From the NCBI RefSeq assembly GCF_018919145.1, contig NZ_JAHLQJ010000017.1:51343-115342 (forward strand): DNA of 64,000 bases. Reading direction: 5' to 3'. The stretch comes from Paenibacillus brevis (GTDB taxonomy: Bacteria > Bacillota > Bacilli > Paenibacillales > Paenibacillaceae). The notes under the pieces are model-generated. The model made no database searches, was not told where the DNA came from, and worked only from the letters and a program-made list of their open reading frames with translations. Below are positions 16,136 to 25,009 of this stretch, in pieces; position 1 is the stretch's first letter, and every line of letters starts with the position of its first letter. The translations under genes and the position numbers were made by a program.

Positions 16136-16225
16136 AACTTGAAGTCGACTCCAAGTCAAGGGACCAGAATCATGTTTTCTCCAAGGAGAAGGGCTTGACT
16201 TGGAGTAAGCTCCAAGATGTATAAT
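16136..16225. promoter_or_regulatory. Divergent MerR-type promoters with 19-bp spacers and dyad operators
   Basis: Plus strand: TTGACT (16195-16200), 19-base spacer, TATAAT (16220-16225), with the 7-4-7 dyad CTTGGAG/CTCCAAG at 16199-16216 inside the spacer. Minus strand: TTGACT (16160-16155), 19-base spacer, TAGAGT, with the matching dyad CTTGGAG/CTTCAAG (one mismatch). Over-long 19-bp spacers with a central dyad are the hallmark of MerR-regulated promoters. One regulator thus appears to control both itself and the SDR gene. Confidence 0.88.
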
Positions 16226-16256
16226 GCACAAAAAACAATCGCCGGGAGAGAATGAG

Positions 16257-16718
16257 ATGAAGGATGAACAGACCTTTACGATAAAACAGACCGCGGAGCA
16301 TACGGGAATGACCGAGGATACGATCCGTTATTATGAAAAGATCGCATTGCTCCCTCGAGCGGAGCGGAAGGACAACGGGCATCGTATCTATCGTCAGGAG
16401 GACGTCGAGACCATTCAATTGTTAGGCTGCCTCAAAAAGACGGGAATGCCACTAGAAGAAATGCGCCCCTTTTTGGCGGTGTCCAAAGATAGCGATCCCG
16501 CCGATTACCCTGAGTTGGTTGAGCTTTTAAGAAGCCATAGAGAAAATATTGCTGCACAAATCAACTCTCTGCAGCAGGTCGTAGATTTTATCGATATGAA
16601 GTTGAAGGAGGGGAAATACCGGCGGGATTGCTCGGTTGAAGGTCTTGAAGGTAATAGCGAGGGAGAAGTGAAGACCAAGACCTCCTCGCCTGCGGAGATG
16701 AGTTATTTTCGCAAGTAA
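16257..16718 (+). CDS. MerR-family transcriptional regulator
   Basis: 153 residues from ATG 16257 (GGGAGAG 4-8 bases upstream; the in-frame ATG 16224 overlaps the -10 box). The N-terminal winged HTH reads 'TIKQTAEHTGMTEDTIRYYEKIALLPRAER...GHRIYRQEDV', the MerR signature. A dimerisation coiled coil follows (about 85-125). There is no C-x(n)-C metal-binding loop at the end of the coiled coil, so it is not a CueR/ZntR-type metal sensor. It resembles the AdhR/NmlR group that answers aldehydes or electrophiles and drives dehydrogenase genes. It distorts the 19-bp-spacer promoters on its upstream side. Confidence 0.9.
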   Translation: MKDEQTFTIKQTAEHTGMTEDTIRYYEKIALLPRAERKDNGHRIYRQEDVETIQLLGCLKKTGMPLEEMRPFLAVSKDSDPADYPELVELLRSHRENIAAQINSLQQVVDFIDMKLKEGKYRRDCSVEGLEGNSEGEVKTKTSSPAEMSYFRK

Positions 16719-16802
16719 TGGGGCTTATACTGGAGAAAAGCGACAGTAGCACCTTGAAGAAAGTGGTATCCGTATCGTTAGATATGAGACAAAACTTTAA
16801 GG

Positions 16803-17708
16803 TTATCCCTCAGCGCTGCCATAATAACGATTCCGGTATTCGGTAGCCGAAACGGACTCGCATGTTCGAAATACTCTGCTGAAGTGATTCAGTGTCTGAA
16901 AGCCGGAAAGCCTCGCAATTTCTTTCAACGAATAAGATGTGTTAACGAGCAGTTCCTTCGCACGCTGCAGACGAAGTTGACGCAAATATTCTGATGGGGA
17001 CATACCCATCGTTTTACGAAAAAGAAGACGAAGATGACTTTCGCTGAGGTAAAGATATTCTGCTAACTCATGCAATGCAAGACTTCTGTCCAGATTAGCC
17101 TGCATGTAGGCGCACAGCCGGCGTATTCTGGGGTCAATTTCTTGCGGCTTATCGACTATGTAGCACCTCATCATTTCCAGGAACCGGGTAAACCAGGTAT
17201 GGAACGATGCGTTTACGCCAAGCAGCGCGATCGTTTCGTCGGTATCGACCCTGCTGACGATGAGTTGAGGCTGATTCAGGGCATGGAGCATTGTGATCAC
17301 TTCCAGCGATTGAGCCAGCAGCTTTGCGCTTAGCATGGAGATTTCCTGAAATGCGGATGAATCCTCAATCCTTGTAATTAAAGGAAGATGGTACAGTTCC
17401 ACGAAATTCAGCGAACCGATTTTAATATCGCAGCCGATCGAATAGTAATGAAACGGGGCGTCTGTTGGATCGCCTGAACATACGATTCTGGGCGTTTGCG
17501 GGGGGATGACGACGACATCCCCTTCCTGAACCTTATGGATGTCGCCATCTACCTCGATCATTCTCGTACCTTCCAGGACGATCCATATAATCGTTGTAGG
17601 ATAACTTGCCCGGGAAAACTCCGTTTCGGTGTGCACTACATTTTTGATGATCCATGCCATTCGAAAATTAAAATCCTCAACAAATCTGATTCTACTAAGA
17701 ACGGCCAT
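16803..17708 (-). CDS. AraC-family regulator with cupin N-terminus
   Basis: About 301 residues from ATG 17708 (AAGGGG about 9 bases upstream; the longer TTG reading lacks a site). The N-terminal half has a cupin pattern ('IEVDGDIHKVQEGDVVVIPPQTPRI'). The C-terminal AraC HTH pair contains 'HELAEYLYLSESHLRLLFRKTMGMSPSEYLRQLRLQRAKELL' and ends '..FSRVFRTCESVSATEYRNRYYG' (described in two parts). It is divergent from the YesMN sulfated-glycan operon, and the 250-base region between holds several dyads, so it may be a second regulator of that operon. Its effector is unknown. Confidence 0.88.
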   Translation of the reverse strand: MAVLSRIRFVEDFNFRMAWIIKNVVHTETEFSRASYPTTIIWIVLEGTRMIEVDGDIHKVQEGDVVVIPPQTPRIVCSGDPTDAPFHYYSIGCDIKIGSLNFVELYHLPLITRIEDSSAFQEISMLSAKLLAQSLEVITMLHALNQPQLIVSRVDTDETIALLGVNASFHTWFTRFLEMMRCYIVDKPQEIDPRIRRLCAYMQANLDRSLALHELAEYLYLSESHLRLLFRKTMGMSPSEYLRQLRLQRAKELLVNTSYSLKEIARLSGFQTLNHFSRVFRTCESVSATEYRNRYYGSAEG

Positions 17709-17746
17709 CTTTATTCGCCCCTTTTTCTTCCGCTCCAATATAGTCG

Positions 17747-17841
17747 ATTATGCATAATAGTTAATCGAATGATCAATAATTCCTCATGCTACTATTTACA
17801 TAGTAACACACTCATTCAACATTAAATTGATAGCGTTTACA
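17747..17841. promoter_or_regulatory. Intergenic dyads and cre-like box between AraC and YesM genes
   Basis: Perfect 12-bp palindrome ATTATGCATAAT at 17747-17758; a 6-4-6 dyad TACTAT/ATAGTA at 17790-17805; and TGATAGCGTTTACA at 17828-17841, which matches the cre consensus TGWAARCGYTWNCW at 13 of 14 positions. CcpA control of the downstream sugar-sensing operon is likely. Confidence 0.6.
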
Positions 17842-17896
17842 TGGGCAAGTGGACAGGAATATTGTATGAAACATCGGTATATCAGAAAATACGATA

Positions 17897-17931
17897 AGCC
17901 ACTTTTCCGAATGAGCAATCGGGAGGTGGCT
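17897..17931 (+). other. Hairpin in the leader of the YesM gene
   Basis: AGCCAC (17897-17902) pairs with GTGGCT (17926-17931), followed by TTTC. It is downstream of the cre-like box and upstream of the kinase start. A weak attenuator is possible; no known leader class recognised. Confidence 0.35.
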
Positions 17932-17966
17932 TTTCGTGCTCAATGAGGATAATGAGGGGGAGAAAT

Positions 17967-19712
17967 ATGCGCACGATCCAGGGAAAGATGTTCATGTCCT
18001 TCAGCATCATGATCTGTCTGGGGATTATTCCGATTTCCTATAGCACATATCAAAATACTTCAAGCGTTATCGAAGAGAATGCAACGACATTTATATCTGA
18101 CAGCATCCGCAGGGCAGATGAGAATTTGCGATCCACGATGGAGGAGGCTGATCAAGTCGCCAAGGTAATCGTAACGCGGGATATGGTTGCCCAAAGTCTG
18201 CTTAGCGATACAGCTGCACCGACCTATGAATGGTTTCAGGAAAAGAAGCTTGTGGAAGATTACATCGCTTCTATGGCGGCCTACAAGTCTTATATTGAGC
18301 GGATTTCCATTATCGGTTATAACGGTAAGCTGATGCAGAACGGCTTTTCAAGGATCCATCAGATGAAGCTGCAAAATCTGCTCGAGAATAGGGAGCTGCA
18401 GGATAACCGAAGACATGTGCTATTTGACGGATCTACGGAAAACTCCATGCTTCTTGTTCGCCCCTTGATGGCGGGAGGGAGAAGCATCGGACTTTGCGTG
18501 ATCGAATTTCACCCTGACTTTATGGCGAGGGTCTTCAATATCCAGCCGCTGAAGGGCATTCTGATCGGCGTTGTGGACAACAGGGGCAAGGTGATTTACC
18601 ACAGCGGTTCGAACGACAGTGAAAATCATGACCTATTCTCTTTGTTGGAGAACAGGAGTGTAGAGAGCGGGACCGAGCCTGCAGGAAGGCTAAAAAAGAT
18701 AGATGGCAAGACCTTCTTAACCGTAGAGATCGCATCCGACCTTACCGGCTGGACCACCATCGGCATGGTTCCTACCAAAGAACTGCTTCGCGAGGTGAAG
18801 CAGATTCGAAAGCATTTTATCCTGATTACTTTGCTGGTTCTGCTGGCTGTTCATATCATTTCTATTCTGCTGTCAAAGCAAATTACAAAAAATCTGAAGC
18901 GGCTGCATAACACAATGAAAAGGGTCCGGGGAGGCCAATTAAAAGCGAGGCCGCATATCGATACCGAGGATGAGGTGGGGCAGCTAAGTGCCATGTTCTC
19001 CTCCATGATGACGCATGTGCAGGAACTGATGGAAGAGACGGAAGAGCGGGGAAGACAAAAGCGAGAAGCCGAGTATAGAGCGCTACAATCCCAGATTAAT
19101 CCTCATTTTCTCTACAATACGCTGAATACGATCAATTATTTGGCCAAGCTTCAACAGGTCCCCAATATTGCCGAAATATCCGCCTCCTTGGTGGAGCTTA
19201 TGCGATTCGCTGTTGACCAGAAGCGGGACGTGATTCCGATCCGGGAAGAACTGGAACTGTTGAAACGGTATCTGAGCATTCAAAGATACCGTTTTACGGA
19301 TCAAATCGTCGTAAGCATCGACGCGGAGGAACAAATCATGGATTGTTTGGTTCCGAAATTCGTGCTTCAGCCGATTGTGGAGAATGCCCTTCTGCACGGA
19401 TTCGGCTTATCACAGGAGCGGGAAGGAAGAGTTACCGTCAAATGCTATTGCCGGACGGACTCGGAAATTTCCATTGACGTAACCGACAACGGAACGGGAA
19501 TGACGGAGGAGCGGATCGAGGCTATTCTCCGTCCCGAATTCGAGCCGAGTGAGCGGGACCGGACCGGTGTAGGCATACGAAACGTAAAGGATCGCATTCG
19601 TTTGACCTTCGGCGAAGACTACGGATTATCGATCTATAGTGTGCCGGAAATGATGACGACGGTAGAACTGAGACTGCCGCAAACCAAGAAGAGGGGCGGA
19701 GAGGGAGCATGA
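17967..19712 (+). CDS. YesM-type sensor histidine kinase (sulfated-glycan locus)
   Basis: About 581 residues from ATG 17967 (GGGGGAG 17954-17960). TM1 about 8-26, a large extracellular dCache-like sensor (about 30-280), TM2 about 283-303, HAMP about 304-356, then the His_kinase domain with phospho-acceptor His380 in 'INPHFLYNTLN', and a HATPase ('VTDNGTGM', 'GVGIRNVKDRI'). This is the LytS/YesM class that senses extracellular sugars, or sugar-bound lipoprotein, and phosphorylates the YesN regulator encoded next (4-base overlap). The binding protein, two permeases, sulfatase, GH2 and maturase follow in the same direction, so the ligand is probably a sulfated oligosaccharide. Confidence 0.93.
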   Translation: MRTIQGKMFMSFSIMICLGIIPISYSTYQNTSSVIEENATTFISDSIRRADENLRSTMEEADQVAKVIVTRDMVAQSLLSDTAAPTYEWFQEKKLVEDYIASMAAYKSYIERISIIGYNGKLMQNGFSRIHQMKLQNLLENRELQDNRRHVLFDGSTENSMLLVRPLMAGGRSIGLCVIEFHPDFMARVFNIQPLKGILIGVVDNRGKVIYHSGSNDSENHDLFSLLENRSVESGTEPAGRLKKIDGKTFLTVEIASDLTGWTTIGMVPTKELLREVKQIRKHFILITLLVLLAVHIISILLSKQITKNLKRLHNTMKRVRGGQLKARPHIDTEDEVGQLSAMFSSMMTHVQELMEETEERGRQKREAEYRALQSQINPHFLYNTLNTINYLAKLQQVPNIAEISASLVELMRFAVDQKRDVIPIREELELLKRYLSIQRYRFTDQIVVSIDAEEQIMDCLVPKFVLQPIVENALLHGFGLSQEREGRVTVKCYCRTDSEISIDVTDNGTGMTEERIEAILRPEFEPSERDRTGVGIRNVKDRIRLTFGEDYGLSIYSVPEMMTTVELRLPQTKKRGGEGA

Positions 19713-21289
19713 ACTGGAAAATTGCCTTCATTGATGATGAGCCCTTGGTTAGAAACCACCTGCGATCCCTTCTGGCATGGGAGGAAACGGGATTCGTCGT
19801 ATGCGGAGAAGCGGGAGACGGACAGCAAGGGATGGAATTGGTAAAGTCACAGCAGCCGGATGTAGTGATTGTCGATATGAGCATGCCAGGAATGAACGGT
19901 TTAGAACTAACCCGGCAATTGTCAGAAGCTTATCCCCGATTGAAGATCATCGTTCTAAGCAGCTATGACTCCTTCGAATATGTTCGAGGTTCTCTTAGCT
20001 ACGGGGCGGTCGATTATCTATTAAAGCATCAGCTTAACCCCGGGACACTGGGATCTGTAATCGGAAAAGTCCGCAAGCAGCTGGAAGAAAGGGTAACCCA
20101 GCTGCGGGCAAAGGAGATGGCCGATATCGCGTTGGCAAGATCGGTTCTTCGCGATCATTTGTTAGGCGCAGAGCCAAACCTGCAGCCGTTGGAGCATTAT
20201 TTTTCGGAAAGCGACCCCGGCAAGGCGCCTCCACGCTTTGTTCTTATGTTTGTCCAGCTTGCTCACTACGAAGTATTGACGGCGCGATTGAAGGAACAGG
20301 AATTAAATGCGTATCTTCGGTCGGTAGCGGACCTGTGCGATCAAGCGACAGGGGGATATCCCTTAAGCTGTACCGTGGATATGGATCGCGGACGTTGGAT
20401 CATGCTGATTTCCAGCGGGCACGAACGCAGTGAACATGCGCTGGCCCAATCGGTTCTTGCAAAGGCAGCCCGATTGGAAGCCTCCCTGAAAATATATATG
20501 AATCTGGCGGCCACTATTCTGACCAGCCCGTTCTTCCCTTCACTGGAGCAGAGCTGTGAAGCTTACCACAAGCTGGCCCGGCGAGCGGAAGGACAGGTGC
20601 TTCAGCCTGCGCGTGGGGGGCAAGTAGCCAAGGCGCCGTATGTAACCATTGGGCAAGAAAAGAGGATATTGGCCGCAATGGAAGCAATGGACGGAGAAGA
20701 AGCTTCAGCAATTATTAAGGAAATTATGTCCGTTGAGCAGCAGGGAGGTGCCAACCATCTGGAACGAATGGCCGGAGAATTGGTGCAGATCGCTGCAAAA
20801 GTTGCACGCAAGGCAGACATTCCGGCCGACTGGGTAGCGAAGGAGCTTTCAGTCTTCCAGCATCCGGGACTAACGAGAGACCGCGTGCAAGCCGTGGTTT
20901 GCACTATTTATGCAAGGCTCGCACAGGAACTGTATAGTATGAATCTTCCTTCCGGCCAATCCCGTCATGTTAGACAAGCTATGCAGATTATTGCCAGCCG
21001 GTATCGGGAGGGAGTTACGCTCGAAGAAACCGCGGAGAGACTGGCAATTACCCCCTCGTATTTAAGCCGGCTCGTGAAGGAAGAGACGGGGCGCACATTT
21101 ACGGAGCTGCTTACGGAGCAGCGAATCGAACGGAGCAAGCAGCTTTTGCGAGAAGGAGATACGCCGCTCAAGGAGCTTCACCTCAAACTCGGATTTAGCA
21201 GCAACAGCTATTTTATCCGCGTATTCAAGGAAGCGACCGGGGAGACACCTTCAACTTATGCGCAACGAATGAAGAGAAAGGCTAAATAA
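19709..21289 (+). CDS. YesN-type response regulator (receiver plus AraC HTH)
   Basis: 526 residues. The N-terminal receiver has 'FIDDEP', phospho-acceptor Asp56 in 'VVIVDMSMPGMNG', then 'LSSYD' and Lys in 'LLKHQL'. A long middle region (about 130-420) is typical of YesN proteins. The C-terminal AraC domain reads 'GVTLEETAERLAITPSYLSRLVKEETG' and '..LKLGFSSNSYFIRVFKEATGETPSTYAQRM'. Its ATG overlaps the kinase stop by 4 bases. It most likely activates the binding-protein promoter about 140 bases downstream. Confidence 0.93.
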   Translation: MNWKIAFIDDEPLVRNHLRSLLAWEETGFVVCGEAGDGQQGMELVKSQQPDVVIVDMSMPGMNGLELTRQLSEAYPRLKIIVLSSYDSFEYVRGSLSYGAVDYLLKHQLNPGTLGSVIGKVRKQLEERVTQLRAKEMADIALARSVLRDHLLGAEPNLQPLEHYFSESDPGKAPPRFVLMFVQLAHYEVLTARLKEQELNAYLRSVADLCDQATGGYPLSCTVDMDRGRWIMLISSGHERSEHALAQSVLAKAARLEASLKIYMNLAATILTSPFFPSLEQSCEAYHKLARRAEGQVLQPARGGQVAKAPYVTIGQEKRILAAMEAMDGEEASAIIKEIMSVEQQGGANHLERMAGELVQIAAKVARKADIPADWVAKELSVFQHPGLTRDRVQAVVCTIYARLAQELYSMNLPSGQSRHVRQAMQIIASRYREGVTLEETAERLAITPSYLSRLVKEETGRTFTELLTEQRIERSKQLLREGDTPLKELHLKLGFSSNSYFIRVFKEATGETPSTYAQRMKRKAK

Positions 21290-21354
21290 CAAGGCTGCAA
21301 AAATTTAATACGAAAGTATAAAAAAGTGAAACATTATCACATTTCTGTCCGGCC

Positions 21355-21391
21355 TATAATCAGATCAAGCTCCTGAATGAAAGCCTTTACA
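21355..21391 (+). promoter_or_regulatory. Likely promoter and cre-like element before the binding protein
   Basis: TATAAT at 21355-21360 with a weak -35, as expected for an activator-dependent (YesN) promoter. TGAAAGCCTTTACA at 21378-21391 fits the cre consensus except that the core CG is CC, so CcpA binding is doubtful. The element would lie just after the transcription start. Confidence 0.5.
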
Positions 21392-21433
21392 TAGGAGCGA
21401 TAGAATCAAAAACCTAGAAAAGGGGATGGAACA

Positions 21434-23035
21434 TTGGTGAGTGTAAAGCTTAGGAATCGAATGATTATGCTGGTAGCTGCTGTACTCGCGGTTACAGTGC
21501 TGGCCTCTGCCTGCGGCAATGCGAAAGACGGGGCGAACGCAGGTCAGGCAAGTACGGGTGAGACATCCAATCTTACCGAGTCGGGCTTTCCGATCGTGAA
21601 GGAGCCTGTCACCTTAAAGGTATTCGGTTGTAAGGACGCCAACCATGCGGAATGGGGAGATGTTCTGATCTTTAAGGAATACGAGAAAATGACCAATGTC
21701 AAGCTGCAATTCGACGAGCTGCCAACGGGACAAGGCTGCGATGAGAAGCGGAATCTTCTCTTTGCCGCCAATGAGCTGCCGGACATCTTTCTGCGGGCGA
21801 ACCTGAGCAATACGGATATTGCCCACTATGGCCAACAGGAGCAAATGCTGATTCCTCTGGAGGACTTGATCGATGCGCATGCGCCGAATCTGAAAAGTAT
21901 TTTCGAGCAATACCCAGAGGTGAAATCAACCGTGACGGCTGCGGACGGTCATATTTATTCCCTGCCAAGCATACGTCTGGCCAGCTCGGGAAGATCGGAA
22001 AAAATCTGGATCAACAAGGAATGGCTTGCCAAGCTTAATTTGAAAGCACCTGCGAGCATAGATGAACTGTTCACCGTGCTCCGGGCGTTCCGCGACAACG
22101 ATCCGAATGGTAATGGGAAGAAGGACGAGATTCCGCTAGGGCTCCGGGATATCGGAATGGTGTATTCCACCTTCTCGGGGTCTTTCGGATTAGAGCAGCA
22201 AATGGGCTACCAAATCAATATCAAGGATGACCAGGTAAACATATGGCTGACCGATGACCGCTTCAAGGAGCTCCTGCAATTCCTCAATCAACTGTACAGC
22301 GAGAAGCTGTTGTGGCAGGACTTCTATGCGGGAGATATACCGAACTGGAGAAGCAATTTGTCCCAAGCCTTGATCGGTATGTTCTTCATTCAGGCCTCCG
22401 ATCCGTTTCTGCAAGTGGAGGATCAATTCACCGGCATGAATCCGATCATAGGTCCTCACGGAGATCAGATCTATTCGGCAACGGGTCCAATTGCCGCACC
22501 AATAGGAACATTCGCTATTTCCAGAGTGAACAAGAATCCGGAGGCTGCGATTCGTTGGGTTGATTATTTCTACAGCGAAGAGGGCTCGAAGTTCTTCCAA
22601 TATGGGGTAGAGGGCGAGACCTATACGATGAAGGACGGCCAGCCGGTCATTAATGATTCGATCAAAAATGACTCCCGCGGCTTTATGGCGGCGCTGGGCG
22701 AAGTGAATCTGGTGCCGGGCGGCAGCTTCCCTCACGTCGTCACGAATACCTATGGCAACATTGTCGAGAACGAGAAGGTGCTGGAGGTCAACGAGTTCAT
22801 AAAAGACTACTTGCCTGAGACCGTATACGGCCCTCCGATCTTCGATAAAGGGACCTCTGACCGAATCATCCCGATTAAAGCGGATATCGATAAATACGTG
22901 AGAGAGTCGGTCGCAAAGTTCATCATCGGCGAGATCGGCTTCGACAAGTGGGATGAATATGTGGCTACCTTGAACAAGATGAAGATCGGCGAGTTGGAGA
23001 AGGCGTATCAGGACGCATACGACGCCAAGAAATAA
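21434..23035 (+). CDS. ABC transporter solute-binding lipoprotein (LplA/YtcQ type)
   Basis: 533 residues. Lipoprotein signal with a hydrophobic stretch (about 10-23) and 'LASAC' lipobox, Cys27 the lipidated residue, followed by a short Gly/Ala/Asn linker. The rest is a family-1 periplasmic-binding fold of the large (over 500 residues) LplA/YtcQ class, with 'MTNVKLQFDELP', 'AANELPDIF', 'GKKDEIPLGL' and 'NPEAAIRWVDYFYSEEGSKFF' typical. Anchored outside the membrane; captures an oligosaccharide for the two permeases that follow. Start TTG 21434 (or the adjacent GTG) after AGGGGATGG. The gene is followed by a 63-base gap. Confidence 0.92.
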   Translation: MVSVKLRNRMIMLVAAVLAVTVLASACGNAKDGANAGQASTGETSNLTESGFPIVKEPVTLKVFGCKDANHAEWGDVLIFKEYEKMTNVKLQFDELPTGQGCDEKRNLLFAANELPDIFLRANLSNTDIAHYGQQEQMLIPLEDLIDAHAPNLKSIFEQYPEVKSTVTAADGHIYSLPSIRLASSGRSEKIWINKEWLAKLNLKAPASIDELFTVLRAFRDNDPNGNGKKDEIPLGLRDIGMVYSTFSGSFGLEQQMGYQINIKDDQVNIWLTDDRFKELLQFLNQLYSEKLLWQDFYAGDIPNWRSNLSQALIGMFFIQASDPFLQVEDQFTGMNPIIGPHGDQIYSATGPIAAPIGTFAISRVNKNPEAAIRWVDYFYSEEGSKFFQYGVEGETYTMKDGQPVINDSIKNDSRGFMAALGEVNLVPGGSFPHVVTNTYGNIVENEKVLEVNEFIKDYLPETVYGPPIFDKGTSDRIIPIKADIDKYVRESVAKFIIGEIGFDKWDEYVATLNKMKIGELEKAYQDAYDAKK

Positions 23036-23098
23036 TGAAGGCTTGCCGGGGGCGGCGGATATGATGCCGCCCTTGGCGCCTGCGATGCGATAAGGAGT

Positions 23099-24067
23099 GT
23101 GAAAGTCATGCAGGCCGAAGCTGCAAAAACGACCGCATCAAGAGGTATCTATCGGACGCCAAAGCATATTCTGTGGAAACGGATGGTAGTCCGGTACCAG
23201 CTTTACTTGATGTTACTGGTCCCTATTGTTTGGTACATTTTGTTTAAATATGTTCCGATGTACGGCATTACCATCGCCTTCAAGAATTTCTCCGCAACCA
23301 AAGGAATTCTGGGCAGCCCATGGGTAGGCTGGGAGCATTTCGAACGGTTCTTCTCTTCCGTTTATTTTGGAGAGCTGCTGTGGAACACGCTCTCGTTGAG
23401 CCTGCTTCAGTTGTTGATCGGCTTTCCGGTCCCCATTCTGCTAGCCTTGCTAGTCAATGAGATTCGCGCCAAGTGGCTCCAGAAGCTGCTGCAAAATGCA
23501 TCCTATATTCCTCATTTTCTTTCGATTATTGTACTGGTCGGGATGCTGCATATTTTTCTTGATCCGGATACGGGAAAAGTCAATCAAATCATGACTGCCC
23601 TGGGGATGGAGTCTATCAACTTCATGCATAAGGCGGACTGGTTTCAAACGATCTTCGTAACCTCCGGGATCTGGCAGCATATGGGCTGGGGTTCCATCAT
23701 CTATCTTGCGGCGCTCAGCGGCATTGACCCTACCTTGTACGAAGCGGCAAAAATCGACGGGGCCACCAGGCTGCAACGAGTCATGCATGTATCGATTCCG
23801 GGGATCATGTCTACCGTCATTATATTATTCATTCTCCAGATCGGTCAGTTGATGGATGTCGGCTTTGAAAAAGCACTTCTGATGCAAAATCCGCTCAATG
23901 CCAGCAGAAGCGATATCTTGCCGACTTTTGTATACAAAAACGGTATTCAGGGCGGTCAGTTCAGTTACACGGCGGCAGCGGGCTTGTTTAATGCCGTGAT
24001 CGACTTTACCCTCCTCGTGACGGTGAATTGGTTTGCCCGTAAAAAGACCGGATCAAGTCTGTGGTAG
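23099..24067 (+). CDS. ABC sugar permease (LplB type)
   Basis: About 320 residues with six transmembrane segments. The EAA-loop reads 'YEAAKIDGATRLQRVMHVSIPGI', the contact site for the cytoplasmic ATPase. It carries the LplB-like 'MLLVPIVWYILFKYVPMYGITIAFKNF' opening (read as two adjoining stretches). The frame opens at GTG 23099, but AAGGAG at 23091-23096 is only 2 bases before it, so ATG 23108 is the likelier start. It pairs with the next permease. No ATPase gene is present in the operon; the general MsmX-type ATPase is presumably encoded elsewhere. Confidence 0.9.
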   Translation: MKVMQAEAAKTTASRGIYRTPKHILWKRMVVRYQLYLMLLVPIVWYILFKYVPMYGITIAFKNFSATKGILGSPWVGWEHFERFFSSVYFGELLWNTLSLSLLQLLIGFPVPILLALLVNEIRAKWLQKLLQNASYIPHFLSIIVLVGMLHIFLDPDTGKVNQIMTALGMESINFMHKADWFQTIFVTSGIWQHMGWGSIIYLAALSGIDPTLYEAAKIDGATRLQRVMHVSIPGIMSTVIILFILQIGQLMDVGFEKALLMQNPLNASRSDILPTFVYKNGIQGGQFSYTAAAGLFNAVIDFTLLVTVNWFARKKTGSSLW

Positions 24068-24082
24068 AGAGGAGAGAAGAGA

Positions 24083-24982
24083 ATGGCAGAAACGAAAAGA
24101 ATCAGGATCAGATCCAGGGATGACCAGCTCTTCGATGCCGCTGTATACACCATCACTGCCGTGCTGCTGATCTTGGTAGGCTACCCCTTGCTGTTCGTAG
24201 TCAGCGCTTCGTTCAGCAATCCGATTGACGTTGTGGAAGGCCGGGTCTGGCTGCTGCCGCAGGGCTTTACCTTGGAGCCCTACAGATTGGTATTCGAAAA
24301 TGAGAAGATATGGAAGGGATACGGAAATACCATCTTCTATGCGGTAGCAGGCACGCTTATTAATATTGTATTGACCGTGCTGGCGGCTTATCCGCTTTCT
24401 CGCAAGGATCTGCCGGGTCAACAATATCTTATGTTCTTTGTTACGTTTACTATGTTTTTCAGCGGAGGACTGATTCCGACTTATCTTTTAGTTAAAGGCC
24501 TGGGCATCAACAATACAATCTGGGCCATGCTGATCCCGGGGGCTATTGCAACCTATAACCTCATCGTGATGCGGAGCTTCTTTCAGAATAGCATTCCTTA
24601 CGAACTGCAAGAGTCCGCATGGCTGGACGGCTGCTCCTTTTTCCGGCTGCTCTGGAGTGTCATTCTGCCTTTATCCAAGCCGATTCTGGCGGTCATGGTG
24701 CTCTTCTACGGCGTAGGACATTGGAATGCCTATTTTAACGCACTGATCTATTTGAAGGATTCGGATTTATATCCGCTGCAGCTGATATTGCGTGAAATCC
24801 TGATCCTGAATCAGGATGATATGGCAGGCGGCGATGCTGCCGGCATGACCGAGCGCGTCATGATGGCGGAGAGCATCAAGTATTCCGTCATTATCATCTC
24901 GAGCGTTCCTGTACTGATGCTTTATCCGTTCATTCAACGTTATTTTGTCAAAGGCGTCATGATCGGTTCAATTAAGGGCTGA
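24083..24982 (+). CDS. ABC sugar permease (YtcP type)
   Basis: 299 residues, six transmembrane helices, MalG/YtcP class. EAA-loop 'LQESAWLDGCSFFRLLWSVILPLSKP', and the C-terminal '..FIQRYFVKGVMIGSIKG' tail is nearly invariant in this class. Ribosome site GAGGAGAGA directly before ATG 24083, 15 bases after the partner permease. It forms the membrane heterodimer with LplB. Confidence 0.92.
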   Translation: MAETKRIRIRSRDDQLFDAAVYTITAVLLILVGYPLLFVVSASFSNPIDVVEGRVWLLPQGFTLEPYRLVFENEKIWKGYGNTIFYAVAGTLINIVLTVLAAYPLSRKDLPGQQYLMFFVTFTMFFSGGLIPTYLLVKGLGINNTIWAMLIPGAIATYNLIVMRSFFQNSIPYELQESAWLDGCSFFRLLWSVILPLSKPILAVMVLFYGVGHWNAYFNALIYLKDSDLYPLQLILREILILNQDDMAGGDAAGMTERVMMAESIKYSVIIISSVPVLMLYPFIQRYFVKGVMIGSIKG

Positions 24983-25009
24983 TGATCTAAAAGGAAGGGG
25001 AATTTTGAT

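Noticed and set aside
16155..16225. Terminator or phage attachment site between SDR and MerR genes
   Set aside because: The inverted repeats are fully explained as two divergent MerR-type promoters.
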